Shown here piece after piece: positions 26,132 through 34,993 of a stretch of DNA of 64,000 nt. This DNA is from Alistipes sp. Its GTDB lineage: Bacteria; Bacteroidota; Bacteroidia; Bacteroidales; Rikenellaceae. Both the position numbers and the translations under genes were made by a program. Within the stretch, counting starts at the first letter, position 1; each line of letters starts with the position of its first letter. The stretch lies in NCBI GenBank assembly GCA_017623115.1, contig JAGAPT010000026.1:59628-123627 (forward strand). The letters run 5' to 3'. The notes under the pieces are model-generated. The model was not told the DNA's origin. It did no database searches and saw nothing but the letters and a program-made list of their open reading frames with translations.

Positions 26132-26162
26132 GTGGTTTTGCGTTTATAGCACGCGAAACCAC
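26132..26162. terminator. Stem-loop after the response regulator gene
   Basis: GTGGTTTTGCGT (26132-26143) pairs with ACGCGAAACCAC (26151-26162) with one mismatch, loop of seven. No T tract follows on the plus strand, so termination is uncertain. Confidence 0.45.
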
Positions 26163-26213
26163 CTTACTTATTCCCCTAATTTTACAGGTTGAATTCTAAA
26201 TTTTGAATGAAAA

Positions 26214-26245
26214 TTTGCCTGCCTGCAAAATTTTGTCTATCTTTA
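26214..26245 (+). promoter_or_regulatory. Promoter of the ackA-ptb operon
   Basis: TTTG (26214-26217), 20 bases, TATCTTTA (26238-26245). The leader would be about 50 bases. Confidence 0.6.
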
Positions 26246-26299
26246 AGGGATATTTGTGCAATAGCGAAAATTTCAACATAAAAACAAACAATTAAAACC

Positions 26300-27502
26300 A
26301 TGGTAATTCTTGTATTGAACTGCGGCAGCTCGTCGATTAAGTATCAGGTAATCGACATGGAGGCTGCATCGAGCAAACTGCTCGCCAAGGGTCTGGTCGA
26401 GCGTATCGGTTTGGCGGAGGGCGACCTCACGCACAAGCCTGTCGGCAAAGCAAACTTCGAACTCCACCAGCCCATTCCGAACCACACGGTCGGCATCAGC
26501 CTCGTGATGGAGGCCCTCACGAGCCCCGAGCATGGCGTGATTGCCTCGCTGGATGAGGTGAAGGCCGTAGGTCACCGCGTAGCGCATGGTGGCGAGTTCT
26601 TCCCCGAAAGTTGCCTGGTAGATGATGACGTGAAGGCGAAAATCGAGTCGCTGTGCGCCATCGCACCGCTGCACAACCCCGCTTCGTTGCAGGGTATCGA
26701 GGCCATCGACCACGTCTTGCCGGGCGTTCCGCAGGTTACCGTATTCGACACCTCGTTCCACCAGACGATTCCCGCCACGAACTACATGTATGCACTCCCC
26801 TACGAATACTACGAGAAGTACCGTGTGCGTAAGTATGGTTTCCACGGCACGAGCCACAAATATGTTGCCCGCACGGGTGCCAAACTGGCCGGTCTGGATT
26901 TCGAGCAATCAAAGATCGTCACCTGCCACATCGGTAATGGTGGTTCGGTAACGGCCGTACTGAACGGCAAGTCGTTCGACACGTCGATGGGCTTCTCGCC
27001 CCTCGATGGTCTGGTGATGGGTACGCGTTGCGGCTCGGTAGATGCCAGCGCAGCGACCTACATCGGCGAGAAGGAGGGCATGTCCTATGCCGAGCTGAAT
27101 GCCATGATGAACAAGAAGTCGGGTGTACAGGGTCTGACGGGTATCTCGAGCGATATGCGCGACATCGACGCAGCCTATGCTGCCGGCAACGAGCGCGCCA
27201 TCCTCGCCCGCGACATGTACTACAACCGCATCAAGAAGTTTGTCGGCGAGTATGCTGCCGAGATGGGCGGTCTGGATTTGATTGTCTTCACGGGTGGTGT
27301 TGGCGAGAACTCGCAGGAGATGCGTGAGTCGGTTTGCTCGGGGCTGGAGTTCATGGGTGTCGAGTTCGACCCCGCGAAGAACGAAGGTGCTCGTGGCGTA
27401 GATAAGATTCTCTCGGCCGATTCGTCGAAGGTAAAAGTGGCTGTCATCGCTACCGACGAGGAGCTGATGATTGCTACCGACACCTACAATTTGGTAAAAT
27501 AA
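26300..27502 (+). CDS. ackA: Acetate kinase
   Basis: 400 residues, the usual length. The start VLVLNCGSSSIKYQ-like motif (here ILVLNCGSSSIKYQVID), the HRVAHGG substrate motif, FDTSFHQTIP, YGFHGTSHKYV, CHIGNGGSV and FTGGVGENS are all typical of AckA rather than butyrate kinase, which is shorter. It makes ATP and acetate from acetyl phosphate. The gene is followed after 24 bases by a phosphotransacylase of the Ptb family, so the two together should turn an acyl-CoA into acid plus ATP. Confidence 0.97.
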   Translation: MVILVLNCGSSSIKYQVIDMEAASSKLLAKGLVERIGLAEGDLTHKPVGKANFELHQPIPNHTVGISLVMEALTSPEHGVIASLDEVKAVGHRVAHGGEFFPESCLVDDDVKAKIESLCAIAPLHNPASLQGIEAIDHVLPGVPQVTVFDTSFHQTIPATNYMYALPYEYYEKYRVRKYGFHGTSHKYVARTGAKLAGLDFEQSKIVTCHIGNGGSVTAVLNGKSFDTSMGFSPLDGLVMGTRCGSVDASAATYIGEKEGMSYAELNAMMNKKSGVQGLTGISSDMRDIDAAYAAGNERAILARDMYYNRIKKFVGEYAAEMGGLDLIVFTGGVGENSQEMRESVCSGLEFMGVEFDPAKNEGARGVDKILSADSSKVKVAVIATDEELMIATDTYNLVK

Positions 27503-27526
27503 TCACTTAAAAACAGAAATACTACA

Positions 27527-28438
27527 ATGGGAGAGATTAAGAAGCTTGCCGACATCGTTGTTGAGGCAAGAGCAAAGGGCCGCAAGAAGATGGCCGTAGC
27601 TTATGGTCAGGATTCGCACACGCTGGAGGCTGTTTATGCCGCTTACAAGGAGGGTCTGGTAGATCCGATTCTCTATGGTGACAAGGAGGTTATCGAGCAG
27701 GTTTGCGCCGAGCACGGTATCGACGTTTCGGTCTTCACGATCGTGGACGAGAAGGTCGATGTAAAGTGCGTAGCACAGGCTGTTCAGGCTGTTGCTTCGG
27801 GCGAGGCTGACGTGCTGATGAAGGGTCTGGTTACGACCGAGAAGTACATGCGCGGTATCCTGAACAAGGAGGCCGGCCTGTTCCCCCCGAAGGCTACGCT
27901 GAGCCACGTTTCGGTCATCGAGATGCCGGTTTACCCGAAGCTGCTCATCGTGTCGGATATCGCCATCATTCCGCTTCCGGACATGAAGCAGAAGATGCAG
28001 ATGATCGGCTACCTGGCCGCCACGGCTAATGCCCTGGGTATCAAGACCCCGAAGATTGCCTGCATCGCTCCGGCCGAGACGCTCAACCCGAACATTCCGT
28101 CGGCTGCCGAGGGTGCGCTGCTCTCGAAGATGGCCGATCGCGGTCAGCTGGGTAACGTGATGGTGGATGGTCCGCTGTCGCTCGATGTAGCCCTCTTCAA
28201 AGAGGTTGCCGAGCACAAGAAGGTGAAGGGTGCTCCCTTTGCCGGTGATCCCGACTGTCTGCTCTTCCCCAACCTGGAGTCGGGCAATGTCTTCTTCAAG
28301 GCATCGTCGCACCTCTGCCACGGCGAGATCGCCGCTATGCTGGTGGGTGCCAAGAAGCCCTGCGTGCTGACTTCGCGTGGCGATAGCAGCCAGAGCAAAC
28401 TCTATTCGATTGCCTTGGCCTGCCTCTCGGCAAAATAA
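27527..28438 (+). CDS. Phosphate acyltransferase of the Ptb type
   Basis: 303 residues, the length of phosphate butyryltransferases; a classical Pta of about 330 or more residues has a different C terminus. Visible family motifs are DVLMKGLVTTEKYMRGIL, LSHVSVIEMP, VDGPLSLDVALF and GDPDCLLFPNLESGNVFFK. It should exchange CoA for phosphate on a short acyl-CoA. Pairing with acetate kinase suggests acetyl-CoA or propionyl-CoA as the natural substrate, though butyryl-CoA is possible. A rho-independent terminator follows. Confidence 0.88.
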   Translation: MGEIKKLADIVVEARAKGRKKMAVAYGQDSHTLEAVYAAYKEGLVDPILYGDKEVIEQVCAEHGIDVSVFTIVDEKVDVKCVAQAVQAVASGEADVLMKGLVTTEKYMRGILNKEAGLFPPKATLSHVSVIEMPVYPKLLIVSDIAIIPLPDMKQKMQMIGYLAATANALGIKTPKIACIAPAETLNPNIPSAAEGALLSKMADRGQLGNVMVDGPLSLDVALFKEVAEHKKVKGAPFAGDPDCLLFPNLESGNVFFKASSHLCHGEIAAMLVGAKKPCVLTSRGDSSQSKLYSIALACLSAK

Positions 28439-28462
28439 CCAATCGAGATTGTTCCAAAACGA

Positions 28463-28496
28463 GAGCCGTTCGATTCGTCGAACGGCTCTTTTTTAT
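28463..28496 (+). terminator. Rho-independent terminator of the ackA-ptb operon
   Basis: GAGCCGTTCGA and TCGAACGGCTC around a TTCG loop, then six T. Confidence 0.93.
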
Positions 28497-29942
28497 CTAC
28501 CTGGATAGTTGCTTGCGCAAGATTTGCACGATTTCCCGCAACGCCTCAAACCGGCCAATCCACGAAATTCCGAGATAGGCCACCACGCCGACCGCCATCT
28601 CGATAAGCAGTCGCACCGGCGAGGGGTCAGGAAGCCACATCGGCACCCAACGCACTGCGCCATACATCGCTCCTGCGAGGATCGCAATGGGACACAACGT
28701 GCGCAAGAGACGCCCCCATGTGAGTTGCGCCAGCGGAAGTGCTACCCACAAGTTGACCACACAATCGAAGGCTGCCGAGGCCACAAGTGCCCACAGCACC
28801 GCCTCGACCGAGTGAGGAAGTGCACAGGCCAGCAGCAGCGTCATCACCCCTTTCTTCAGTATCTCCAATCGAATGATGGTACGCCCCTCGGCCTTCACTT
28901 TCAAAACATTATAGGCCATCATAGCCAACGGAGTAAAGAGTCCCACCAGACACAGCACCTCGAACATCGGCACCGTCGGCATCCACTTTTCGCCCAGCAA
29001 CACCGCAAACATATCCTCGGCCACCGCTGCCATGCCGAGCATCACGGGGAAGATGCCATAGGCTACGACCATCAGCAGTTGGCGGAAGCTCTCCCCGAAT
29101 TTGGGTTGCTCATCGGCGATGCGCGAAAGGGCCGGGAAGGTTACCTGCTGCACCGACTGCATCGTCGACTGCACGGGCAGGTCTTTGAGTTTCACCGCTT
29201 GATCGTAGTAGCCCAATGTAGCATCCAGGTACATCTTACCGAGGAAGAATTGGGGCACCTTATTATATAGGGCTGTTACCAAATCCGAAGCAAGCAGACT
29301 CAGGCTATAGGGGGCCATCTCACGCAAGGGAACCAGCGAAGCACGACCCTGCGGACGCCAACTTCCCAACCACCACAACAGCAGGGCACGCACGCCCATC
29401 AGCAACACCTGTTGCGCCACCAAGGCCCACACGCCACACCCCATCCAGGCCAACACGACAGCCATCACGCCACTTGTCAGTTGCGAGGCAAAGACCACCT
29501 TCGAGAGGAGGGCAAAACGGAATTGGCGCGTGAAGATGGTTTGCTGAATGACGCAAAGCGCATTGAGCGGAATCATTAGGAAGAAGAGGGCGGCGACCTC
29601 TTCAAAGGCGGGCATGGCATAAAAATCGGCCAGCCACGGAGCGAGAGCCGTCAGAAGGCCATAGAGCAGAGCCGAGATGATCAGATTGAACAGGAAGACC
29701 GACTTATAATCACTGCCCGTCGGGGCTGCTTTTCGCACAAGCATCTGCGAAAAGCCACTGTCGACCACCACCAGTGCCAACGACCCAAAGGCCATCAACA
29801 AGGCCAGCACCTTCAAATCATCGGGCAGGAGCAGTCGCAGGATGAGGATGCGCACGACAAACTGCACGAGGGCTGTTGCCACCTTCTCGCCCAGCGTCCA
29901 ACCCGTACCTCGGGCCACTTCCTGCTTCAATTCGCTCTGCAT
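28497..29942 (-). CDS. Polysaccharide flippase of the MOP superfamily (Wzx-like)
   Basis: 481 residues with about 12-14 membrane helices. The N-terminal part, ELKQEVARGTGWTLGEKVATALVQFVVRILILRLLLP, and the pattern SGFSQMLVRKAA followed by FNLIISALLYG are typical of lipopolysaccharide and O-antigen exporters of the Polysacc_synt family. These move undecaprenyl-linked glycans across the inner membrane. No glycosyltransferase cluster is next to it; it follows aroQ by six bases on the same strand. The substrate is unknown. Confidence 0.9.
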   Translation of the reverse strand: MQSELKQEVARGTGWTLGEKVATALVQFVVRILILRLLLPDDLKVLALLMAFGSLALVVVDSGFSQMLVRKAAPTGSDYKSVFLFNLIISALLYGLLTALAPWLADFYAMPAFEEVAALFFLMIPLNALCVIQQTIFTRQFRFALLSKVVFASQLTSGVMAVVLAWMGCGVWALVAQQVLLMGVRALLLWWLGSWRPQGRASLVPLREMAPYSLSLLASDLVTALYNKVPQFFLGKMYLDATLGYYDQAVKLKDLPVQSTMQSVQQVTFPALSRIADEQPKFGESFRQLLMVVAYGIFPVMLGMAAVAEDMFAVLLGEKWMPTVPMFEVLCLVGLFTPLAMMAYNVLKVKAEGRTIIRLEILKKGVMTLLLACALPHSVEAVLWALVASAAFDCVVNLWVALPLAQLTWGRLLRTLCPIAILAGAMYGAVRWVPMWLPDPSPVRLLIEMAVGVVAYLGISWIGRFEALREIVQILRKQLSR

Positions 29943-29948
29943 CCTGCT

Positions 29949-30368
29949 CTATTTCATCAACAACGCCTCGACACCCAGCCGATAGCTGTCCAGCCCGAAA
30001 CCCATAATCGACCCTTTGACCACCGAAGCCAAGAGCGAGGTGTGACGGAACTCCTCACGAGCCAGAATCGACGAGATATGTACCTCCACGACCGGTACCG
30101 AGACGGCTGCCACGGCATCACGCAGAGCCACCGAAGTGTGGGTATATCCCCCAGCATTGAGCACCACGCCATCCATCACGCCATCGGCCTGCTGGATTTT
30201 ATCAATGAGTTCGCCCTCGATGTTAGACTGGAAATAGGCAAACTCCACCATCGGATAATCCCCTTGCAACGCAGCAAAAAACTCCTCAAAGGGGGTTGTA
30301 CCATAGACCTTTGTATCACGCCGACCTTGCAGATTGAGGTTCGGGCCATTCAAAATCAGAATCTTCAT
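29949..30368 (-). CDS. aroQ: Type II 3-dehydroquinate dehydratase
   Basis: 139 residues, normal for type II enzymes. Motifs: ILILNGPNLNLQGRRD, catalytic Tyr in TKVYGTT, LNAGGYTHTSVALRDAV and VEVHISSILAREEFRHTSL with the catalytic His and Arg. It makes 3-dehydroshikimate from 3-dehydroquinate. Its promoter region (TATCTTTG at 30394-30387 on the minus strand) overlaps the divergent thiL promoter. Two later genes of the same pathway, aroA and aroC, are at 58165-60406. Confidence 0.97.
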   Translation of the reverse strand: MKILILNGPNLNLQGRRDTKVYGTTPFEEFFAALQGDYPMVEFAYFQSNIEGELIDKIQQADGVMDGVVLNAGGYTHTSVALRDAVAAVSVPVVEVHISSILAREEFRHTSLLASVVKGSIMGFGLDSYRLGVEALLMK

Positions 30369-30380
30369 GGGGATAAATAA

Positions 30381-30412
30381 TTTTCACAAAGATAAGAATT
30401 TTTTTACCTTTG
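30381..30412 (+). promoter_or_regulatory. Promoter of thiL, overlapping the divergent aroQ promoter
   Basis: TTTT (30381-30384), 20 bases, TACCTTTG (30405-30412), with the ATG at 30432. The minus-strand TATCTTTG for aroQ lies at 30394-30387, inside the thiL spacer, so the two polymerase sites exclude each other. Confidence 0.6.
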
Positions 30413-30431
30413 TCACACATTGCGACCGCAA

Positions 30432-31364
30432 ATGCAAGAATTTGAATTCATACGCCACATCCATCGCCACTGCGAAGAGCTCCCCGCCAACGGTTTCGAG
30501 GGGATTGGAGACGATTGTGCTGTCCTCGAGCTGGGCGACGAGGCGTTGGTATTTACGGCCGATGCCCTGATGGAGGGGGTGCACTTCCTCCGCCACACCA
30601 CCTCGCCTCGTGAGTTGGGACACAAGGCATTGGCGGTCAACCTGAGCGATGTGGCCGCCATGGGTGTTCGTCCCGTAGCAGTCATGCTCTCCATCTCGCT
30701 GCCCCGCGACCTTGACGAGGGGTGGGCCGAGGCCTTTATCAAGGGATTTACGGCTTTGGCCAAGCAGCATCAGGTAGCCCTTATCGGAGGCGACACAACC
30801 CGCTCGGAGCAGGGTATTGCCCTCTCGGTTACAGCCATCGGACGAGGTCCTCGCACCTCGCTCAAACGACGTCGTGAGGCTCACGTAGGCGACACCCTGC
30901 TCGTCACAGCCCCCCTGGGAGCCTCGGCAGCCGGTCTGCGTGAATTGTTGCAGGGGCATCTCAACCACCCCTTAGCCGCACAGCACCGCACACCCCAACC
31001 CGAAATCGAGGTGGGCATGTGGCTCGGCCTGCGCCCCGAGGTACACGCCATGATGGACCTCTCGGATGGGTTGGCTTCGGACATCTGCCACATCGCCGAG
31101 GAGTCACATGTCGGCTTCGACCTCGACCTTGCAACCATCCCCGTAGCCGAGGGAGCCACACGTGAAGATGCCATCTGCGGAGGCGAAGATTACAAACTGC
31201 TGCTCACGGCCAACAGCGACTCGGCAGCACAGCTCTGCAGAGACTTCGAGGCGCGCTTTGCCCGCCCGCTCTACCCCATCGGGCATATCTCGTCGCACGA
31301 GATGCGTTGGCATGAAAAAGGGGTAGCGGTCGCAACCCCCACCCCCTATTTCCACCATTTCTAA
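30432..31364 (+). CDS. thiL: Thiamine-monophosphate kinase
   Basis: 310 residues from ATG 30432 (MQEFEFIRHIHRHC); a TTG at 30420 is in frame but unlikely. PurM/ThiL fold: GIGDDCAVLELGDEALVFTADALMEGVHF, LSDVAAMGVRP, LIGGDTTRSEQGIALSVTAIG and, near the end, GGEDYKLLLT. It phosphorylates thiamine monophosphate to thiamine diphosphate, the last step of cofactor synthesis. No other thiamine gene is next to it. Confidence 0.96.
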   Translation: MQEFEFIRHIHRHCEELPANGFEGIGDDCAVLELGDEALVFTADALMEGVHFLRHTTSPRELGHKALAVNLSDVAAMGVRPVAVMLSISLPRDLDEGWAEAFIKGFTALAKQHQVALIGGDTTRSEQGIALSVTAIGRGPRTSLKRRREAHVGDTLLVTAPLGASAAGLRELLQGHLNHPLAAQHRTPQPEIEVGMWLGLRPEVHAMMDLSDGLASDICHIAEESHVGFDLDLATIPVAEGATREDAICGGEDYKLLLTANSDSAAQLCRDFEARFARPLYPIGHISSHEMRWHEKGVAVATPTPYFHHF

Positions 31365-31370
31365 CCTGCC

Positions 31371-33188
31371 TTATTGCGGCAACTCGGTCAGGAAGTGCAC
31401 CTTCAAGGTTCGCTGCTCCCCGGCCCGCAACTGCATGCGGAAGCCGACACGGCTAATCCCCTCATCACGTAACTCATAGGGTTTATAGGTATAGGGCTCA
31501 AGCACCACTGCCTCGGCCTCACTCGCGGCATCGAGCACCAGATAGAGCCGCTTGCCCGCCTGCTCCAAGCAGATGGTACGGTCATCGACCAATGTCGGAC
31601 GAGCCTGCGTGGTCATTTTCCACAGCACCTCCGAGGGTTGTGCACCATTGCGAATCTCATCGGTCAGCATCAGATTATCACGACGGTCTATCCAGGCGTG
31701 GCGCACCACGCGCTCGGCATCCTCCGCAAAGAGCGAGGTCAAATCGACCGAGATACCCTTTCCACGACGTGCATCGACCCGATCAAAGAGCTCGGCACGC
31801 CCCGTAACGAGGTGTCGTTTTCCATTAAACGAGAGCGTGTTGTGCGATTCCAGGCCGATACGGAAAATCTCCCAGCGTTGGCTGTTCTGCTGGCGTCCCC
31901 ACAATTTCACGCCCCGTGTTTCGAGGTGATTGTAGTTGTGCATACCCAACTCAACGGCCCAACGCACACCATCCCGCTCATAGACAAACGAGCCACCATC
32001 CATATGGGAGTGATGGTCCGAGGGCGAACCACCCTTCATCGCAAAATAGGTATCATCGGCCTGGTGCCAGCCACTGCGATAGGCAAAGGTCGGCGTAAGA
32101 CCTCCGTTGCACCAGGTGTTGGCACGCGGATAGCGTACCTTGTCGAGCGAGAGCTGCGAAGCGAAGAGCATATAGAGCGGCAGCGTACGGTCGTTGGGAA
32201 TCTTGCCGGCAGCCACCAACTGCTCATCCAGCGCAATGACCGAGCTGTCGCCTAACTCCACGGCAAACCAATACTTGGCCGGCATCATCGACACCTTCGC
32301 ACCCGAATCGTAATAGTTATAGCAACGCCCCGAGGGTGCTGACATGTAGTTCATGAAGTGTGCCGAGCGCAAGAAGCCGGGGTATTCGGCCAGCCCTGCA
32401 TCAAAGCCCAAAGCGGTACGCAGCCCCTCGATGAGCAACACCTCGAAAGTGGTACCATACTCCCAATAGGAATACCCTTCGGGATAACCGCCATCGGGAC
32501 CATACGCCTTCTGTGGCAACGGATTTGAAGCCAGACACTTGGCTATCAGTTGGCGATTGTAGTCGGGCCAACGCTCCATCGTAACCAATGCACCATAAAT
32601 CAAGCCGGCATTGCACACCTGATTCCAGTTGCTATGACGCTCAAAGAAGGAGGCATGTTTCTTATTCTCCGAGGGGCGCAGACCCTTCTCATAGATCGCC
32701 TCTTCGATGCATTTACGGGTATCCGCGGATAGCCAATCGTAGAGCCAGTCGTAGCCAATAGCCACCGCTACGGTCATCTCAGCAACATCCAGATAGTGTG
32801 CCGGATTCCAATCGCCGAACGCAGCCACAGCCAACATCTCCTGCTCGGCACGACGGGCATAACGCTCCTCACCGCTCATCTGCCATGCATAGGCGAGGTA
32901 GGAGATGCGACGCAACGCTTCACGCGAGACATGCAACAGACGACGCCCCGTCATTACCCGCTCCACAGGCTTCACGGCAAGCATCTGCTCGGCATCACTC
33001 ATTAGTTTAGCATGCACCGCCTGCAACGTAGGTGCCTCAGCCACCTGTTGCTTCATGGCTGCCAACCGAGCCTCAGTCAGCAAGAGCATCGGATGGTGGG
33101 TCGGCGTAGAATAATCGGGGATAATCGTTGCGCACGACAGGTAGCTACCCCCGAAGAGCAACAGCAATAGGACAAGTACTTTTTTCAT
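31371..33188 (-). CDS. Secreted heparinase II/III-family protein
   Basis: 605 residues from ATG 33188 (MKKVLVLLLLLFGGSYLSC); a TTG nine bases upstream is in frame but not needed. The signal peptide may carry a lipobox-like SYLSC-A. The N-terminal alpha/alpha barrel (about 40-340) contains AIGYDWLYDWLS and the Tyr/His region YPEGYSYWEYGTTFEV. The C-terminal beta-sandwich starts with the heparinase motif FAMKGGSPSDHHSHMDGGSFVYE, which holds conserved His. Relatives are polysaccharide lyases acting on uronic-acid-containing glycans. It is not next to SusC/D genes; it stands alone between thiL (convergent) and hpt (divergent). The substrate is unknown. Confidence 0.88.
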   Translation of the reverse strand: MKKVLVLLLLLFGGSYLSCATIIPDYSTPTHHPMLLLTEARLAAMKQQVAEAPTLQAVHAKLMSDAEQMLAVKPVERVMTGRRLLHVSREALRRISYLAYAWQMSGEERYARRAEQEMLAVAAFGDWNPAHYLDVAEMTVAVAIGYDWLYDWLSADTRKCIEEAIYEKGLRPSENKKHASFFERHSNWNQVCNAGLIYGALVTMERWPDYNRQLIAKCLASNPLPQKAYGPDGGYPEGYSYWEYGTTFEVLLIEGLRTALGFDAGLAEYPGFLRSAHFMNYMSAPSGRCYNYYDSGAKVSMMPAKYWFAVELGDSSVIALDEQLVAAGKIPNDRTLPLYMLFASQLSLDKVRYPRANTWCNGGLTPTFAYRSGWHQADDTYFAMKGGSPSDHHSHMDGGSFVYERDGVRWAVELGMHNYNHLETRGVKLWGRQQNSQRWEIFRIGLESHNTLSFNGKRHLVTGRAELFDRVDARRGKGISVDLTSLFAEDAERVVRHAWIDRRDNLMLTDEIRNGAQPSEVLWKMTTQARPTLVDDRTICLEQAGKRLYLVLDAASEAEAVVLEPYTYKPYELRDEGISRVGFRMQLRAGEQRTLKVHFLTELPQ

Positions 33189-33354
33189 GACACTCAAAGT
33201 TTAGCGTTGGGTTTGTAAAGCAAAGTACGCAAAATTTACCCACTTCACATAGCAAAATCATTCAAAAAAATAGGCCTATCGTCGCTATTCGGCCGCTCCC
33301 ACCCCTCCCGCAAGCAGAATCACAGTCGATAAGCAAAGTTTTTCGTTCCGAGGC

Positions 33355-33385
33355 TTTTACTTTTCGATTGGAGATTGTATCTTTG
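33355..33385 (+). promoter_or_regulatory. Promoter of hpt
   Basis: TTTT (33355-33358), 19 bases, TATCTTTG (33378-33385). The ATG is at 33408, giving a leader of about 17 bases. The rest of the 219-base divergent region to the heparinase gene shows no other gene. Confidence 0.55.
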
Positions 33386-33407
33386 CTTATTCAAAACTAC
33401 ATCAAAC

Positions 33408-33950
33408 ATGCAGGATATTATCCAACTCCACGATCGCCGTTTCAAGGTGATGATTCCGGCTCAGGATATCGACCACGCCGTCGAGGCGGTGGCAGCACGT
33501 CTCAACGCAGATTATGCCGAGCGCGAGACGCCTATCTTTTTGGGGGTACTCAACGGAGCGTTCATGTTCCTGAGCGACCTGATGAAGAAAATCGAGTTCA
33601 ACAACGAAATCTCCTTCGTGAAACTCGCCTCCTATGTCGGTACGGCATCCACCGGAGAGATTCATCAGCTCATCGGCCTCAACAATTCCATCGAGGGTCG
33701 CCACATCATCATCGTCGAGGATATTGTCGACACGGGTGAGAGCATCGCCCACATGCTCGAGTCGCTGGAGGCGTTGAAGCCCGCTTCGGTTGAGGTATGT
33801 ACCCTCTTCTTCAAGCCCAACTCCTACAACAAACCCTTCGAGATTCGTTACAAGGCGATGGAGATCGGCAACGAGTTTATCGTCGGCTACGGCTTGGATT
33901 ACGATCAGCTGGGCCGAAATTTGAAGGACATCTACGTTGTTACCGAATAG
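33408..33950 (+). CDS. hpt: Hypoxanthine phosphoribosyltransferase
   Basis: 180 residues from ATG 33408 (MQDIIQLHDRRFKVMIP). The PRPP-binding loop is HIIIVEDIVDTGESIAHML; FLGVLNGAFMFLSDLMKK and FIVGYGLDYDQLGRNLKDIYVV are family motifs of the HPRT type. It salvages hypoxanthine and guanine to IMP and GMP. The stop codon abuts the ATG of the following small division-type gene. Confidence 0.96.
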   Translation: MQDIIQLHDRRFKVMIPAQDIDHAVEAVAARLNADYAERETPIFLGVLNGAFMFLSDLMKKIEFNNEISFVKLASYVGTASTGEIHQLIGLNNSIEGRHIIIVEDIVDTGESIAHMLESLEALKPASVEVCTLFFKPNSYNKPFEIRYKAMEIGNEFIVGYGLDYDQLGRNLKDIYVVTE

Positions 33951-34223
33951 ATGAACGTAACCTTCGGCAGACGTTTTTGGATTACCACCACGGCCATCAT
34001 TGTGCTCTTCGCGCTCTTCTTCGTAGGGCGCAACATGATGCATGTCTGGCAACTGAAGGGCGAAATCAGCGCATTGGAGCACGAGGAGGCGCACTATCGT
34101 ACCCGCATCAGCGAGGATAGCGCACTGGTCGAGCAACTCCGCTACGACGACTACCTCGAAGCCTACGCACGCGAGCAGTTCCGCATGCAGCGTCCCGAAG
34201 AAAAGGTTTATATCGTGGAGTAA
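33951..34223 (+). CDS. DivIC/FtsB-like septum formation initiator protein
   Basis: 90 residues: a short cytoplasmic start, one membrane helix (TTTAIIVLFALFFVGRN), a coiled coil (LKGEISALEHEEAHYRTRISED) and a C-terminal region LEAYAREQFRMQRPEEKVYIVE. The pattern AREQFRMQRPEEKVYIV matches FtsB/DivIC proteins, which join FtsL and FtsQ in the divisome. It begins directly after the hpt stop with no gap, so it is cotranscribed with hpt. A terminator follows. Confidence 0.88.
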   Translation: MNVTFGRRFWITTTAIIVLFALFFVGRNMMHVWQLKGEISALEHEEAHYRTRISEDSALVEQLRYDDYLEAYAREQFRMQRPEEKVYIVE

Positions 34224-34244
34224 CGACCGCTCCATCCCACCAAC

Positions 34245-34289
34245 AAAAAAAAAGAGGCTGCCCGAGTTTTCGGACAGCCTCTTTTTTTT
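34245..34289. terminator. Terminator after the hpt operon
   Basis: Stem AGAGGCTG-CCGAG with its complement (one C-A mismatch) around TTTT, with nine A before and eight T after. Confidence 0.88.
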
Positions 34290-34292
34290 GCG

Positions 34293-34412
34293 GAAGTTGT
34301 ATAACAAGAGGGATTTCAAGGCTTGCGAAGCCCGAGAATCCGCAGCATACTTGGCGTATGTGAGGATTTCGAGGGCGAGTACAACGCAGAAATCACCTTG
34401 TTTGACAACTTC
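34293..34412. repeat. 120-bp MITE-like imperfect palindrome next to rnfA
   Basis: The two ends are inverted repeats: GAAGTTGTATAACAAG with GGATTTC at the left (34293-34319), and GAAATC with CTTGTTTGACAACTTC at the right (34388-34412). Inside, CCGAGAATCC and CATAC face GTATG and GGATTTCGAG, so the whole element folds as one long hairpin. The right end touches the rnfA stop codon. The core (CAAGGCTTGCG, then GCATAC, CGTATGTGAG and ATTTCG) matches the units of the tandem repeat at 54796-55065, so this is a dispersed family. Confidence 0.8.
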
Positions 34413-34991
34413 TTATACCAGGCCCGAGAAGCCCATAAAGGCCATGGCCAAAATGCTCGCCGTAATCAGCGCGATGGGCACGCCCTTGAATGCCTTGGGG
34501 ACATCCTCGAAGTCGAGACGCTCGCGCAGACCTGCAAAGAGCACCAACGCCAGCGCAAAGCCAAGGGCCGTAGCCACAGCAAATGCAACGCTCTGCATCA
34601 GCGTAAACTCTTTCTGAATCATGGTAATAGCGACACCTAACACGGCGCAGTTGGTCGTAATCAGCGGCAGGAAGACACCCAGTGCCTGATAGAGCGCAGG
34701 CGACACCTTTTTCAAGATAATCTCTACCATCTGTACCAGTGCGGCAATCACAAGGATAAAGACAATCGTCTGCATATACTGAATTTCGTAGGCATTGAGC
34801 ACATAGGTCTGCAATGGCCAGCAAACAAGAGCTGTCAGTGCCATCACGAAGGTTACGGCAGCTCCCATACCCAACGAAGTTTCCACCTTCGACGATACAC
34901 CCAGGAAGGGGCAGATGCCGAGGAATTGTGCCAAAACCACGTTATTAACGAAGATGGCACCAATGATAATTGCGAAATAGGAAATTTCCAT
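34413..34991 (-). CDS. rnfA: Rnf complex subunit RnfA
   Basis: 192 residues with six membrane helices. [19 protein letters not shown] and [15 protein letters not shown] are the conserved RnfA/NqrE motifs, each with a membrane Cys; in the family these hold an Fe-S centre with RnfE. Last gene of the operon; two bases separate it from rnfE. The complex couples ferredoxin oxidation by NAD+ to Na+ or H+ export. Confidence 0.97.
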   Translation of the reverse strand: MEISYFAIIIGAIFVNNVVLAQFLGICPFLGVSSKVETSLGMGAAVTFVMALTALVCWPLQTYVLNAYEIQYMQTIVFILVIAALVQMVEIILKKVSPALYQALGVFLPLITTNCAVLGVAITMIQKEFTLMQSVAFAVATALGFALALVLFAGLRERLDFEDVPKAFKGVPIALITASILAMAFMGFSGLV

Positions 34992-34993
34992 AA

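Noticed and set aside
33189-33197. Three-residue upstream extension of the heparinase-like protein from a TTG
   Set aside because: The ATG at 33188 gives a better signal peptide and no special reason supports a TTG start. The same holds for TTG extensions of thiL (30420) and the Nif3 gene (43552).
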